A stretch of 64,000 nt of DNA from Lentimonas sp. CC4 (GTDB lineage Bacteria; Verrucomicrobiota; Verrucomicrobiia; Opitutales; Coraliomargaritaceae). Below the pieces are notes generated by a model. It had not been told where the DNA came from and searched no databases. It saw nothing but the letters and a program-made list of their open reading frames with translations. The DNA lies in assembly GCF_902728235.1 (NCBI RefSeq), contig NZ_CACVBO010000001.1, forward strand, positions 1,468,501 through 1,532,500. Direction: 5' to 3'. Below are positions 8,838-19,118 of this stretch, in pieces. A program made the translations under genes and the position numbers. Numbering within the stretch: the first letter of the stretch is position 1; every line of letters starts with the position of its first letter.

Positions 8838-9422
8838 TTAAAAGAAGCTCGGTTTCACGCCTCGTTCGACAAGATCCAAATACTTTTTGAATCTGCGCGC
8901 TCTCGTTTCAGGCCTCTTGGCGGTGGTCAATGCGTAGGCGATTACATAACGATTAGACTTGGTGAGTTGTTCAAAAAACTCCTTCGCTTTCGGTCGTGAC
9001 TCAATAGCTGCGAGGAAGTCATCTGGGATCTCCATTTCGCTTGCTGGAGCATACGCATCATCCCATCTCCCATCCTTCTTCGCCGCACGAACTTGAACCA
9101 TTCCCGGTTCCTTCATGCGACGATCTTTCGTGAGACGTTCGACATGCTCAGTGTTTCGCTTCGACCATGAGCTACCATTCTTCCTTGGCGTAATTCTCTG
9201 AAGGTAAGCTTCGTCGCCGAGAGACTTCTTTACCCCGTCGATCCAGCCCCAGCATAGCGTCTCAATGACAATATTATTCCACGTAACGCTGGGCTTCCCC
9301 GACCCCTTCTTATACACCTTGATCCAAAGCTCGTCCTCGCTCGCGTGATTTGATTCCAGCCATTGGCCGAGTTGCTCTGAGGAAGCGAAAGATCGAGTTT
9401 TTGCTTTGTTGGGTTCTGGCAT
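8838..9422 (-). CDS. YdeI/OmpD-associated (OmdA) family protein, cassette gene
   Basis: The 194-residue product matches the bacteriocin-protection YdeI/OmdA family. Typical segments are SSEQLGQWLESNH near the start, ELWIKVYKKGSG, ETLCWGWIDGVKKSL, the RITPRKNGSSWSKRN core, and a C-terminal helical part with YALTTAKRPETRARR. The family is cytosolic, poorly characterised and frequent in integron cassettes. I chose ATG 9422 because it lies 9 bases after a GTTCGCC box (9432-9438, minus strand), matching the geometry of the neighbouring cassette gene. An in-frame ATG at 9458 would place coding sequence across that box. An attC-like site follows 24 bases after the stop. Confidence 0.85.
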   Translation of the reverse strand: MPEPNKAKTRSFASSEQLGQWLESNHASEDELWIKVYKKGSGKPSVTWNNIVIETLCWGWIDGVKKSLGDEAYLQRITPRKNGSSWSKRNTEHVERLTKDRRMKEPGMVQVRAAKKDGRWDDAYAPASEMEIPDDFLAAIESRPKAKEFFEQLTKSNRYVIAYALTTAKRPETRARRFKKYLDLVERGVKPSFF

Positions 9423-9431
9423 ATTTTCTTT

Positions 9432-9593
9432 GGCGAACAAGTTATTATGCCATTCCACATATTATTCCCGTTAGAGACTGTCAATGCCACGTCGTGTGCG
9501 GGTATTCGCTGTTACCTGATTACATATCATTCTATTTGGGGTGATATGTAATTTTGACATATGATTCTTAGTCGCTTGGTCAGTCGGTTCGCT
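9432..9593 (-). other. Possible upstream boundary of the cassette pair (degenerate attC or attI)
   Basis: On the minus strand an AGCGAAC box (9587-9593) and a GTTCGCC box (9432-9438) bracket a spacer with a 10-bp perfect inverted repeat (9520-9529 and 9542-9551, TTACATATCA and complement). The right box lies 9 bases before the YdeI-family ATG. The arms outside the central hairpin do not pair convincingly, so the assignment as a recombination site is tentative. Confidence 0.35.
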
Positions 9594-9670
9594 CGGGGCG
9601 CTTCTTGAGGATTCTCGGAGTTGAAGGCGTTAGCAAGCACGCATGCCACGTTTTGTTCGCACGTTGTGAA

Positions 9671-9712
9671 AAGACTTCCTACTTCCTAATTCTTCATTCC
9701 TAATTCTCCTCC
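9671..9712 (+). repeat. Six pyrimidine-rich heptamers abutting the yjbQ start codon
   Basis: The units AAGACTT, CCTACTT, CCTAATT, CTTCATT, CCTAATT and CTCCTCC end exactly at the base before ATG 9713. No Shine-Dalgarno sequence is possible here; the leader is G-poor and likely unstructured. Confidence 0.8.
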
Positions 9713-10132
9713 ATGCCTACCTTTACCAAACAGCTACAAGTCTCTGCTCCTGGGAAATCGACCGAAGAATTTACGTCCGCCATTGAGGGCGGCTTACGCG
9801 AGTCGGGCTTACGCGATGGCACGGTCACGGTGTTTTGCTGCCACACTAGCTGTAGTCTGGTGATTATGGAAAATGCCGATCCCTCGGCGCGACGTGATCT
9901 TGAGCGATTCATCGACCGCCTCGTGCCTGAGGATGATCCCGATTTTACCCATACGTATGAAGGGCCGGACGACATGCCGAGCCACATCAAAATGGCGCTG
10001 ACTCGCACCGCAGAGGTGATTCCGTTCGTGGACGGTCGCCTTTGCCTCGGCACGTGGCAGGGTGTATTCCTCTGGGAGCATCGCGCACGGCCGCACTCAC
10101 GCAAAATTGTGCTGAGTTATCAGGGGGAGTGA
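9713..10132 (+). CDS. yjbQ: YjbQ/UPF0047 family protein
   Basis: The 139-residue protein matches the YjbQ (UPF0047) family in length and motifs: CCHTSCSLVIMENAD, the acidic stretch EDDPDFTHTYEGPDDMPSHIK, a second conserved segment (GTWQGVFLWEHR) and a beta-rich fold. Some members have weak thiamine phosphate synthase activity in vitro, but the physiological role is unresolved. It is cytosolic with no signal sequence. The gene stands alone, between the accessory pocket and a convergent NTF2-like gene, and is preceded by an array of heptamers instead of a ribosome-binding site. Confidence 0.92.
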   Translation: MPTFTKQLQVSAPGKSTEEFTSAIEGGLRESGLRDGTVTVFCCHTSCSLVIMENADPSARRDLERFIDRLVPEDDPDFTHTYEGPDDMPSHIKMALTRTAEVIPFVDGRLCLGTWQGVFLWEHRARPHSRKIVLSYQGE

Positions 10133-10137
10133 GCGTG

Positions 10138-10218
10138 AAGTGATACAGGCATTTTTGCCTGTTGCGCTGGAGAGGTGTGCGGACTCTGACGGGACAGGCA
10201 GGAATGCCTGTATCACTT
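10138..10218. repeat. Inverted repeat with 24-base arms between convergent genes
   Basis: The left arm (10138-10161, starting AAGTGATACAGGCA) and right arm (10195-10218) are complementary except for about two positions. The TAA stop of the NTF2-like gene (10217-10219) sits at the edge of the right arm. A half-copy with the same core (CAGGC-GAATGCCTGT-TCACTT) occurs at 58098-58121, so this is a dispersed family. Confidence 0.75.
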
Positions 10219-10558
10219 ACTCTTCGCCTTCTTCCTCGTCGAAGCGCGCGAGGCAGTAGGACGAGATCTCGTAGATCAAATTCTCTTCGATGGTGTAGAT
10301 GTCGCAGTAGTGGACATCAGAATCGAGGTCGTTGCCTTCGACGACGACGTGGTTTCTGCCTTCAATCGTGCGGATATTTTTGAAGTTCGGGTTGCCCTCG
10401 GCTTCGGCCTCGGCGCAGGTCGCTTCGATGCCTGCTTTGCCTGCGATGATGTGATCGCCCACGATGTGCCACTCCGCTTCGTCGGCGATGAAGTCGAGTG
10501 CTTTGGCGGATTGTCCGAGTGAGAAGGCCTGGCAGGCTGCTACGATTTTTGCGTTCAT
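10217..10558 (-). CDS. NTF2-like (SnoaL-type) small protein
   Basis: This 113-residue cytosolic protein has the pattern of the NTF2/SnoaL-like fold: an N-terminal helix pair, AEWHIVGDHIIAGKAGIE (the usual W...G...G loop), then alternating strands including HVVVEGNDLD and HYCDIYTIEENLIYEI. It has a strongly acidic C-terminal tail (DEEEGEE). Such folds host many unrelated activities or only bind small ligands, so no substrate can be named. It lies about 150 bases downstream of the GDSL hydrolase on the same strand and may be the last gene of that unit. Confidence 0.75.
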   Translation of the reverse strand: MNAKIVAACQAFSLGQSAKALDFIADEAEWHIVGDHIIAGKAGIEATCAEAEAEGNPNFKNIRTIEGRNHVVVEGNDLDSDVHYCDIYTIEENLIYEISSYCLARFDEEEGEE

Positions 10559-10710
10559 GTCTGCTTTTTTAGCTGCCAGGATCGTTTTGTCGATAGTATC
10601 TCTACGCGTTTATCGAACCTCGACTCGGCAGCGTAGAAAGCTGTTCGCGGTGCCGTCGGGTGGGAGTGCGAGGCAAAGTAGCGCTCTAGAAGGGCTAAGC
10701 TAATGGCACT

Positions 10711-11349
10711 CTACCACTGGGCGCCGATGGCGTTAAAGAACGCTTTGGCGATGATGAGGTGGCCGGTTTGATTCGGGTGCACGCGATCTGAGCAGAGTGT
10801 CTGTGTCGGGCGCATTTCTAGGTAGGCGTCGAAGGCGGCTTGCACGTCGACAAACACGGCGTCGAATTCCTCAGCGAGGCGTTTGACGACTGCGCCGTAG
10901 GCGTCCATCTGCGCGCGCATCGGATCGGCCGGATTGGTTTCTAGGTAGAAGGGCGTCATGAGCACCAAGCCTTTTAAGTTGGGGCGTGTTGCGCTAAGGA
11001 GCTGGCGATAGACGTTTTCGAAGCGCTCTAAGTTGACGACGTCGGTATCGGTGACGTTGTCGAATTGGCGCCAGACGTCGTTGATTCCGATCATGATTGA
11101 GAGCCAGTCGGGCTGGTGAGCGAGCACGTCGTCGCGCCAGCGGGCTTCGAGATCGGTAATGCGATTGCCGCTAATGCCAGTATTTAAGACACGAACCCGT
11201 ATTTCGGGATGGCAGGTTGCTAGTAGGCTGTTGGCTAGGTTAACGTAGCCATCGCCGAGTTCGCCACGTTCGCCGACTGGGCGCGGACGCCCACAGTCGG
11301 TGATTGAGTCGCCGATGAAAAGTAGAGTGTCTTGATCGCTAATTTTCAT
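10711..11349 (-). CDS. SGNH/GDSL-family hydrolase, probable esterase
   Basis: The 212-residue protein has the blocks of SGNH hydrolases: block I FIGDSITDCG with the nucleophile Ser near residue 15, block II with the Gly in ISGNRI, block III IGINDVW with the oxyanion Asn, and block V DRVHPNQTGH with the catalytic Asp and His. No signal peptide is present, so it is probably cytosolic. Close relatives include carbohydrate and arylester esterases; the substrate is unknown. It starts 18 bases after the purA stop on the same strand, so it is likely co-transcribed with guaB-purA. Confidence 0.88.
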   Translation of the reverse strand: MKISDQDTLLFIGDSITDCGRPRPVGERGELGDGYVNLANSLLATCHPEIRVRVLNTGISGNRITDLEARWRDDVLAHQPDWLSIMIGINDVWRQFDNVTDTDVVNLERFENVYRQLLSATRPNLKGLVLMTPFYLETNPADPMRAQMDAYGAVVKRLAEEFDAVFVDVQAAFDAYLEMRPTQTLCSDRVHPNQTGHLIIAKAFFNAIGAQW

Positions 11350-11367
11350 CGGGCATCTATGTGTGAA

Positions 11368-12915
<1,548 letters not shown>

Positions 12916-12920
12916 GTTTT

Positions 12921-12960
12921 TTTTGAAACGCTGAAAGTCTGAAATTTTGAAAAGCTGAAA
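12921..12960 (-). repeat. Octamer repeats in the purA leader
   Basis: On the coding strand five units of the form TTTCAGNN or TTTCAAAA end 5 bases before the purA ATG (12915). They fill most of the 51-base guaB-purA spacer. The tatD leader has the same kind of array. Confidence 0.7.
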
Positions 12961-12966
12961 CTTGGA

Positions 12967-14544
12967 CTACTTAGAACTGTCCGAACCGTTGTCGCTTGTT
13001 TTGACGGTGATGACGTCGTGCGGGGAGGACTCCTTTTGGCCAGCCGGGCTGACGCGGATGTAGCGGGCGTTGGCACGGAGCTCTTCGAGCTTGGCTGCGC
13101 CGAGGTAACCCATGCCGGACTGGATGCCGCCTACGAGTTCGCGGAGCACGCCGGAGAGTGAGCCTGCGGATTCTTTGAGGGCTTCGATGCCTTCGGCTGC
13201 GGCTTTGGTTGCAATGTCTTTGCGGTCGTGGCCGTAGCGAGAGGCGGAGCCGTCTTTCATTGCCGCGCTGCTGCCCATGCCTCGGTATTGCTTATAGAGC
13301 TTACCGTTGATCTCGATGATTTGGCCCGGTGACTCGTGGCAACCTGCGAGGAGGCTACCGCACATGACGCCGTCGGCGAGTGTGAGTGCTTTGACCATGT
13401 CGCCTGACTTGGTGATGCCACCGTCGGCTAGGATCGAGACGCCTTTGTTGCGAGCTGCGAGGGATGCGACGTAGAGTGCGGTCATCTGTGGGATGCCAAC
13501 GCCTGCGACGATACGGGTGGTGCAAATTGAGCCGGGGCCTTGGCCGATTTTAATCGAGTTGGCACCTGCGTCTGCGAGGAAGTCCACGCCTTCGGCGCTG
13601 GTGACGTTACCTGCGATGAGTGTAATGTCCTTAAATTGTTCGCGTAGCATGCGGATCGAATCGCCGACGCCTTTGGAGAAGCCGTGTGCAGTGGAGACGG
13701 CGATGGCATCGACGCCTTCGTCGATTAGTTGGCCGACGTGTGTGATGATGCGGTCGCTATCGAGCGAGCCGTCGGTCTTGCGGTGTGCAGAGATCGCGGC
13801 GCCACACATGAGGCGGAAGTTTTCGTCGCGAGCAGGTTTGACGGACTGTTGAGACTCGCCGCTGATGCGCTCGATGTCGCTCAGAGTGAAGAGGCCACGC
13901 AGGCAATCGTTGTCGTCAACGATCAACAGTTTGTGAATACCAAGGTGTTTGGTGAAAAAGTCGTCTGCTGTTTTGATTGGGTCTGCGCCGATTTCTTTTT
14001 CGGTCAAGGTGTAAACTTGATCGCGCGGGGTCATCGCTTCGGAGACGAGGCGGTCGGCGTAGCGTGGTTTGACGACACGTCCAGGGAGCAGGCCGAGGAG
14101 TTTGTTGCCAGCGTCGACGACTGGGAAAGTGCTGAATCCGTATCCGCGAGCGTCGATGTATTCGATGATTTCGCCGATTTTTTGATCGGGGGCGACTTTA
14201 ATTGGCTCTTGGATGAAGCCGTGAATGTGGTTTTTCACACGGGCGACTTCTTTGATCTGCTTCTCATCGCTCATGTTGTAGTGGATGAGTCCGAGGCCGC
14301 CGTTGAGTGCCATTTGAATGGCCATCTTCGATTCGGTCACCGTATCCATGTCCGAAGAGATGATCGGGATCTGTAGCTCTAGCGCGTCGGAGATGCGAGT
14401 GGCTAGATTGGTCTGGCGCGGCAGCACATCTGAATAGAGCGTGGCGAGCGAGATGTCGTCGTAGGTGAGGCCGGTCGGTAAGCTGTTGTAAAAGAACTTA
14501 TCGGCGGGCTGATAGAAATCTGCGAGGCTGGCGTGTGCTGTCAT
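12967..14544 (-). CDS. guaB: Inosine-5'-monophosphate dehydrogenase
   Basis: It oxidises IMP to XMP with NAD, the committed step to GMP. The 525-residue protein has the complete architecture: an N-terminal segment [16 protein letters not shown], two CBS domains (about 115-235), then the TIM barrel with the nucleotide-binding and catalytic loop [15 protein letters not shown] (nucleophilic Cys) and the flap region [12 protein letters not shown]. The C-terminal region [10 protein letters not shown] is also typical. It is the first gene of a guaB-purA-GDSL unit and divergent from menC, with 57 bases between the start codons. No Shine-Dalgarno sequence precedes the ATG. Confidence 0.97.
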   Translation of the reverse strand: MTAHASLADFYQPADKFFYNSLPTGLTYDDISLATLYSDVLPRQTNLATRISDALELQIPIISSDMDTVTESKMAIQMALNGGLGLIHYNMSDEKQIKEVARVKNHIHGFIQEPIKVAPDQKIGEIIEYIDARGYGFSTFPVVDAGNKLLGLLPGRVVKPRYADRLVSEAMTPRDQVYTLTEKEIGADPIKTADDFFTKHLGIHKLLIVDDNDCLRGLFTLSDIERISGESQQSVKPARDENFRLMCGAAISAHRKTDGSLDSDRIITHVGQLIDEGVDAIAVSTAHGFSKGVGDSIRMLREQFKDITLIAGNVTSAEGVDFLADAGANSIKIGQGPGSICTTRIVAGVGIPQMTALYVASLAARNKGVSILADGGITKSGDMVKALTLADGVMCGSLLAGCHESPGQIIEINGKLYKQYRGMGSSAAMKDGSASRYGHDRKDIATKAAAEGIEALKESAGSLSGVLRELVGGIQSGMGYLGAAKLEELRANARYIRVSPAGQKESSPHDVITVKTSDNGSDSSK

Positions 14545-14601
14545 GGAGTGAATCCAGCAAAAGATTGTCTTTTCTCAAGTAGAAACGACAGTTTAGAGCA
14601 A

Positions 14602-15588
14602 ATGGGTCGCCGCTTTTCTTTCAAATCGTATCAGAGAACCTTCGCGAAGCCGCTACGCACCGCGCGTGGCGAGTGGTCGTTGCGGGATGGGTTTATTGTG
14701 CGGGTGGAGGATGATTCGGGCGTGGGTTACGGCGAGGTGGCGCCGATTCCGGAGTTTGGCACGGAGACGGTCGCGCAGGCAGAGGACTTTTTATGGGGCC
14801 TAGTGGCAGATCCAGACTTGCTCGATGATGCCGCAGCGCTGGCGAAGTTGCCGTGCTGTGCGTTTGGGCTGAGTGCGGCACAGGTGAGTGCGGAGCCGGT
14901 CGCTCGTCGGAGTTATGAGGTGGCGGCGTTGTTGCCTGCGGGGAGTGCTGGGTTGCGGGAATTGCCGATTAAATTGGCAGCGGGGTATGAGACGTTTAAG
15001 TGGAAGGTGGGCGTCGATCACGCAGAAGTGGAGCAAGCGGTGTTTCAGCAGATGGTGGCGCAGTTGCCGTCTGGGAGTCGTTTGCGTTTAGATGCGAATG
15101 GCGGGTTATCGGTGGCGGAGTTGGAGACTTGGCTGTGGTTGCTGCAGCGCACTCCCGATCAGGTGGAGTATTTGGAGCAGCCTTTGCCAGTTGGGCAAGA
15201 GCGCTTAATGGCGGGGCATTCGGAGTCGTTTGGCGTGCCGATCGCGTTAGATGAGTCGTTGAATGGCGTGGCGGGTTCTGGGTGGTTGAACAAATGGCTG
15301 GGACCTCTGGTCGTGAAGCCAGCGTTGATGGGCAATACGTGCGAGCTGGTGGAGCGTTTGCGCCCAGTGGCAGCACGGGTGGTGCTGTCGTCGGTCTTTG
15401 AGACGGCGATCGGCCTAGAGAATGCCTTGCATCTTGCAGATCAATTGCCCGAGCTGAATCGAGTGATTGGATTTGATACTTTGGATGCGTTCACAGATGG
15501 TTTGAGCTTTGGCGCGTCTGCGCCGAGTATGAACGCGTCGGTTCGTGGCATTCAGAACCCGACTTTGCTATGGAAACAGCTGGTTTAA
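14602..15588 (+). CDS. menC: o-Succinylbenzoate synthase
   Basis: This enolase-superfamily enzyme dehydrates SHCHC to o-succinylbenzoate in menaquinone synthesis. The start at ATG 14602 gives 328 residues. Family landmarks are the N-terminal capping domain (RTARGEWSLRDGFIVRVED, GYGEVAPIP), the catalytic KxK (Lys133 and Lys135 in FKWKVG), metal ligands in RLDANGG, EQPL and ALDES, and Lys in VVKPALMGN. The assignment as MenC rather than another muconate-lactonising relative rests on the overlapping menE gene downstream (19 bases shared). The other men genes are not in the window. Confidence 0.88.
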   Translation: MGRRFSFKSYQRTFAKPLRTARGEWSLRDGFIVRVEDDSGVGYGEVAPIPEFGTETVAQAEDFLWGLVADPDLLDDAAALAKLPCCAFGLSAAQVSAEPVARRSYEVAALLPAGSAGLRELPIKLAAGYETFKWKVGVDHAEVEQAVFQQMVAQLPSGSRLRLDANGGLSVAELETWLWLLQRTPDQVEYLEQPLPVGQERLMAGHSESFGVPIALDESLNGVAGSGWLNKWLGPLVVKPALMGNTCELVERLRPVAARVVLSSVFETAIGLENALHLADQLPELNRVIGFDTLDAFTDGLSFGASAPSMNASVRGIQNPTLLWKQLV

Positions 15589-16937
15589 TTAATTTCGACG
15601 CGTTGCAGCGTGATTGGATCGTGGGAACCACGGGCCAGGCATTTTATCCGATGGTGCAGCGGTGTGTTGAGCAAATTGAGGCGGGTGGGGACGATGCGTC
15701 TGTGCGTGGCGTGATGATTCTCGAATCTGACCCCGTGCGGTTTGCCGCAGCGTTTTTTGCTGCGGTGCATGCGGGCGTGCCGGTTATTTTGGCGAATCCG
15801 AAATGGCAACGTGTGGAATGGGAGCGGGTGGTGACTTTAGTGAATCCTGCTGTGGTTTTTGGCAATTCTCCGATCTCAGATGCGGCGCGCTCGGGTATTA
15901 CGCACCCCAAGGCAGGCACGATCTTGATCCCGACTGGGGGGAGTTCGGGCGGAGTGAAATTTGCGATGCATCGATGGGCAACGTTGGTGGCTGCGTGCGA
16001 AGGGGTGAGCTCGTTCATTGGCCCGGGGGCGATCAACTCTTGCTGTGTTTTGCCTCTGTATCATGTCAGCGGGTTGATGCAGTTAGTGCGCTCGTTTGCG
16101 ACTGAAGGGCGCATTGTCTTTCCTGATTTTAAAGAACTGCTGGCTGGGCACTTTCCTGACTTCCCCGCGAGCTCGTTGTGCCTGTCTCTAGTGCCGACAC
16201 AGTTGCAACGATTAATGGCGCAGCAGCGTTTGACGCATCGGTTGATGGCGATGCGGGCGATTTTTGTGGGCGGTGCATCGATACCTGGTTCGGTCGAGCA
16301 GCGCGCGCGTGAGCTAAAGCTGCCGGTTGTGCTGAGCTATGGGATGACCGAGACGGCTGCGATGGTGACCGCGTTGCCACCGGATGAGTTTCTTGCGGGG
16401 CATACCAATGTTGGACGTCCGCTAAGTCATGCACTGGTAAAGGTGATTCGTGATGATGGTAGTGTATGTCCTGTCGGAGAAATTGGGCATGTCCGGATCA
16501 ATGCAAAGTCGCTGTTTCTAGGTTACCACCAGCGTCCTGCGAGCATAAGCCGTATTGGTTATTTGACGGATGATGAGGGCACTTTTGATTCGCTCGGACG
16601 CTTGCATATCGTCGGGCGCAGTGATCGGTTGATCATTAGCGGTGGGGAGAAGATTGATCCACACGAAGTGGAGCAGGCCATCATGGATACGGGCGCGGTC
16701 GAGCAAGTGCTAGTCATTGGCTGGCCGGACGCCGAGTGGGGGCAGAAGCTCGTGGCGTTTTATATTCCGGACATCGTGGTGAGTCATGAAGGGAAGTGGG
16801 AAGAAGAACTGCGTGCCGATTTAGCGAATTACAAGATCCCGAAGCAAATGATCCAGGTGCCGATCTTGCCGCTGAATGAGCGCGGGAAAGTGGATCGTAA
16901 ATTGATGGAGCAGTTGATTGCGAGTAGCGAGCGGTAG
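15570..16937 (+). CDS. menE: o-Succinylbenzoate-CoA ligase (ANL superfamily)
   Basis: It activates o-succinylbenzoate with ATP and CoA. The 455-residue protein has the adenylate-forming motifs in order: the phosphate loop PTGGSSGGVK, LPLYHVSG, the A5 motif SYGMTET, the GRSDRLIISGGEKI hinge region, and the C-terminal Lys in NERGKVDRK. It is slightly short for the superfamily, as MenE usually is. The ATG lies inside the last codons of menC, so translation is probably coupled. ANL enzymes are hard to assign by motif alone; the menC overlap is the main reason for this call. Confidence 0.87.
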   Translation: METAGLINFDALQRDWIVGTTGQAFYPMVQRCVEQIEAGGDDASVRGVMILESDPVRFAAAFFAAVHAGVPVILANPKWQRVEWERVVTLVNPAVVFGNSPISDAARSGITHPKAGTILIPTGGSSGGVKFAMHRWATLVAACEGVSSFIGPGAINSCCVLPLYHVSGLMQLVRSFATEGRIVFPDFKELLAGHFPDFPASSLCLSLVPTQLQRLMAQQRLTHRLMAMRAIFVGGASIPGSVEQRARELKLPVVLSYGMTETAAMVTALPPDEFLAGHTNVGRPLSHALVKVIRDDGSVCPVGEIGHVRINAKSLFLGYHQRPASISRIGYLTDDEGTFDSLGRLHIVGRSDRLIISGGEKIDPHEVEQAIMDTGAVEQVLVIGWPDAEWGQKLVAFYIPDIVVSHEGKWEEELRADLANYKIPKQMIQVPILPLNERGKVDRKLMEQLIASSER

Positions 16938-17024
16938 CAGGTATTGTGGCGTCCACGCTTGCGAGTTGTTGGTAGATTGCTTCGTGAGTTGCATCTGTAG
17001 GCATATCTACCAATTTAGCGCGCT

Positions 17025-18953
17025 ATGAATAAAGCCGATATCGTTGACGTGTTGGAGGACATTGCGGTTCTTCTCGAATTAAAAGGGGAGAACCCGTTTA
17101 AAATTCGTGCCTACTCGACAGGTGCGCGGGCGCTTGAGACGATGGAGGACGACCTTGGCGAATTGATCGAGTCGGGCAAGCTGGCTGGGATGCGCGGCAT
17201 TGGTTCGGCACTCGTCGAGAAGATTGAGACGCTGCATGCGAGTGGGGAGTTGGCTTACTATACCGAGCTGCGGGCGTCGGTGGCACCGGGGTTGATTGAG
17301 ATGTTGGATATCCCCGGGCTTGGTGGGAAGAAAGTTAAAAAGCTGCACGATGCGTTGGGAGTCGAATCGATCGATGCGCTAAAGGCGGCTTGTGAGTCGG
17401 GTGCTGTTGAGGCGCTCAAGGGGTTTGGCAAAAAGTCCGCAGAGAAGATTCTGAAGGGTATCGCGAATCGAGCCGCTTATGCGAAGCGTCATCACTGGTG
17501 GACGGCACGCGCGGTGGCGGAGCCAATCTTGGCCGGGCTGCAGGCCTTGCCACAGGTTGAGCGAGCGGAGGTCGCTGGTAGTTTGCGGCGTTTGCGTGAG
17601 ACAGTGGGGGATTTGGACTTTATTGTGGCGTCGTCTGAGCCGCAGCCGATCATGGATTGGTTTGTGACGCAGCCGATGGTCGTTGAAGTGACGGCGCATG
17701 GCACAACGAAATCCAGTGTGCGTTATGAAGGTGGTTTACAGGCAGATTTACGTGTGGTTCCTGCGGCGCAGTTCGCCTTTGCACTGCACCACTTTACTGG
17801 ATCAAAAGAGCATAATGTGGCGATGCGCCAGAGAGCGTTATCGAGGGGGTATAGCTTGAGTGAATGGGGGCTTAAGCGTATTGGTGATTTAAGTAGTGAT
17901 AAAGCAAGTGATACTGAAGGCGATGAATTACGTGCTTTAAATAGTGATAAAAGTAGCTCGTTATTAAGTGATTTTAATGATGATGAAAATAGTGATTTTA
18001 AAACTGAGATTAAAGGTGATTTAAAAGCTGATAAATTAGGTGATTTTTCAAGTGATTCTAAAGATGATAAAGAAAGTGATAGAATAAGTGATGCATTGAA
18101 TCGGGGGATTGATTCGGAGGGGGCTCTATTTGAATTTTTGGGCTTGAGCGAAATTGCACCCGAATTACGCGAAGGGCTTGGTGAGATCGAGGCGGCGGAG
18201 TCGGGTGGTTTACCGACACTAGTGACCAGTTCGGATATTCGTGGCGTGTTTCATAATCATACCACGGCTTCGGATGGTCGTGGCACGATCGAAGAAATGG
18301 CAGCGGCTGCGGAAGCACTTGGCTGGGACTATTTGGGCTTGGCGGATCATTCCAAGGCCAGTTACCAAGCCAATGGCTTAGATGATGAGCGTGTGTTGCG
18401 GATGGTTGAGAGTATTCGTGCGTTTAACGAATCGGGTGCATCGCTGGTGCATGTGTTCTCTGGCATCGAATGTGATATTTTACCCGACGGTTCGTTGGAC
18501 TTAGAAGACAGCACTTTGGATGCTTTGGATTATGCGGTGATGTCGGTGCATTCCTCGTTTAGCCAATCCGAAGAAGAGATGACTGCGCGTGTGATTCGTG
18601 CGATTGAGCATCCCGCTACGACGATGATCGGGCATCCGACAGGACGTATTTTACTGCGCCGCGAGCCATATAAAGTTGACCTGCAGAAGGTGATCGATGC
18701 GGCGATTGCGAATCGTGTGATCATTGAGATTAACGCGAATCCGCGTCGTCTGGACATGGATTGGCGGCTTTGGCGGCGCGCGGCGGAGCGCGGTTTGATG
18801 TGCTCGATCAATCCGGATGCGCACAGCACGGACGGGCTTAGTTATTTTGATGCCGGTGTGAATATCGCGCGTAAGGGGTGGCTGAAAAAGGAGCAGGTGC
18901 TCAATAGTCGCGATTGTGCAGGTGTGGTAAAATGGTTGACTGAGCGGCAGTAG
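17025..18953 (+). CDS. polX: DNA polymerase X with PHP exonuclease domain
   Basis: Bacterial PolX enzymes fill short gaps in base excision repair and proofread with a PHP domain. The N-terminal part has two helix-hairpin-helix segments, then palm residues GDLDF (Asp196 and Asp198) and the third catalytic Asp241 in LQADLRVV, followed by FTGSKEHN. The PHP domain (about 405-640) has [22 protein letters not shown], a metal-binding [18 protein letters not shown] and NPDAHSTDG. Residues 289-356 are a foreign-looking array of 17 tetrapeptides, mostly of the form x-x-Ser-Asp. The array falls in the linker that is short in other PolX proteins. At 642 residues the protein is about 70 longer than usual, which matches the insert. 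Confidence 0.95.
   Translation: MNKADIVDVLEDIAVLLELKGENPFKIRAYSTGARALETMEDDLGELIESGKLAGMRGIGSALVEKIETLHASGELAYYTELRASVAPGLIEMLDIPGLGGKKVKKLHDALGVESIDALKAACESGAVEALKGFGKKSAEKILKGIANRAAYAKRHHWWTARAVAEPILAGLQALPQVERAEVAGSLRRLRETVGDLDFIVASSEPQPIMDWFVTQPMVVEVTAHGTTKSSVRYEGGLQADLRVVPAAQFAFALHHFTGSKEHNVAMRQRALSRGYSLSEWGLKRIGDLSSDKASDTEGDELRALNSDKSSSLLSDFNDDENSDFKTEIKGDLKADKLGDFSSDSKDDKESDRISDALNRGIDSEGALFEFLGLSEIAPELREGLGEIEAAESGGLPTLVTSSDIRGVFHNHTTASDGRGTIEEMAAAAEALGWDYLGLADHSKASYQANGLDDERVLRMVESIRAFNESGASLVHVFSGIECDILPDGSLDLEDSTLDALDYAVMSVHSSFSQSEEEMTARVIRAIEHPATTMIGHPTGRILLRREPYKVDLQKVIDAAIANRVIIEINANPRRLDMDWRLWRRAAERGLMCSINPDAHSTDGLSYFDAGVNIARKGWLKKEQVLNSRDCAGVVKWLTERQ
17889..18092 (+). repeat. 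In-frame 12-bp minisatellite inside polX (17 units)
   Basis: The 204 bases divide exactly into 17 units of 12 bp, most ending AGTGAT or a near variant (GGTGAT, GATGAT). The encoded tetrapeptides run [68 protein letters not shown]. The stretch is much richer in A and T than the flanking coding sequence. It encodes a Ser/Asp/Lys-rich, probably disordered linker. Confidence 0.9.
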
Positions 18954-19118
18954 GACGCGGAACACATTGGTGGGACAGTAACTTTACCTTGAAATTACAG
19001 AATTAGCCTACTATCAACGCTCTACTAGTTAAATGGTCCTTCGCCCTAGGGACCCGGGTTACAGTCGCTCGTAGCATTTGGTCACCCCGCCAAACGTAGA
19101 TTTGTATCAGTTATTGTA

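Noticed and set aside
9520..9551. Hairpin before the YdeI-family gene as an intrinsic terminator
   Set aside because: The stem is AT-only with a 12-base loop and no gene on either strand ends just before it. A role in a recombination site is no better supported, so it is listed only inside the tentative boundary.
18954..19118. Possible small RNA or tRNA remnant before ribonuclease Y
   Set aside because: GC-rich segments near 19040-19070 do not fold into a cloverleaf and show no terminator.
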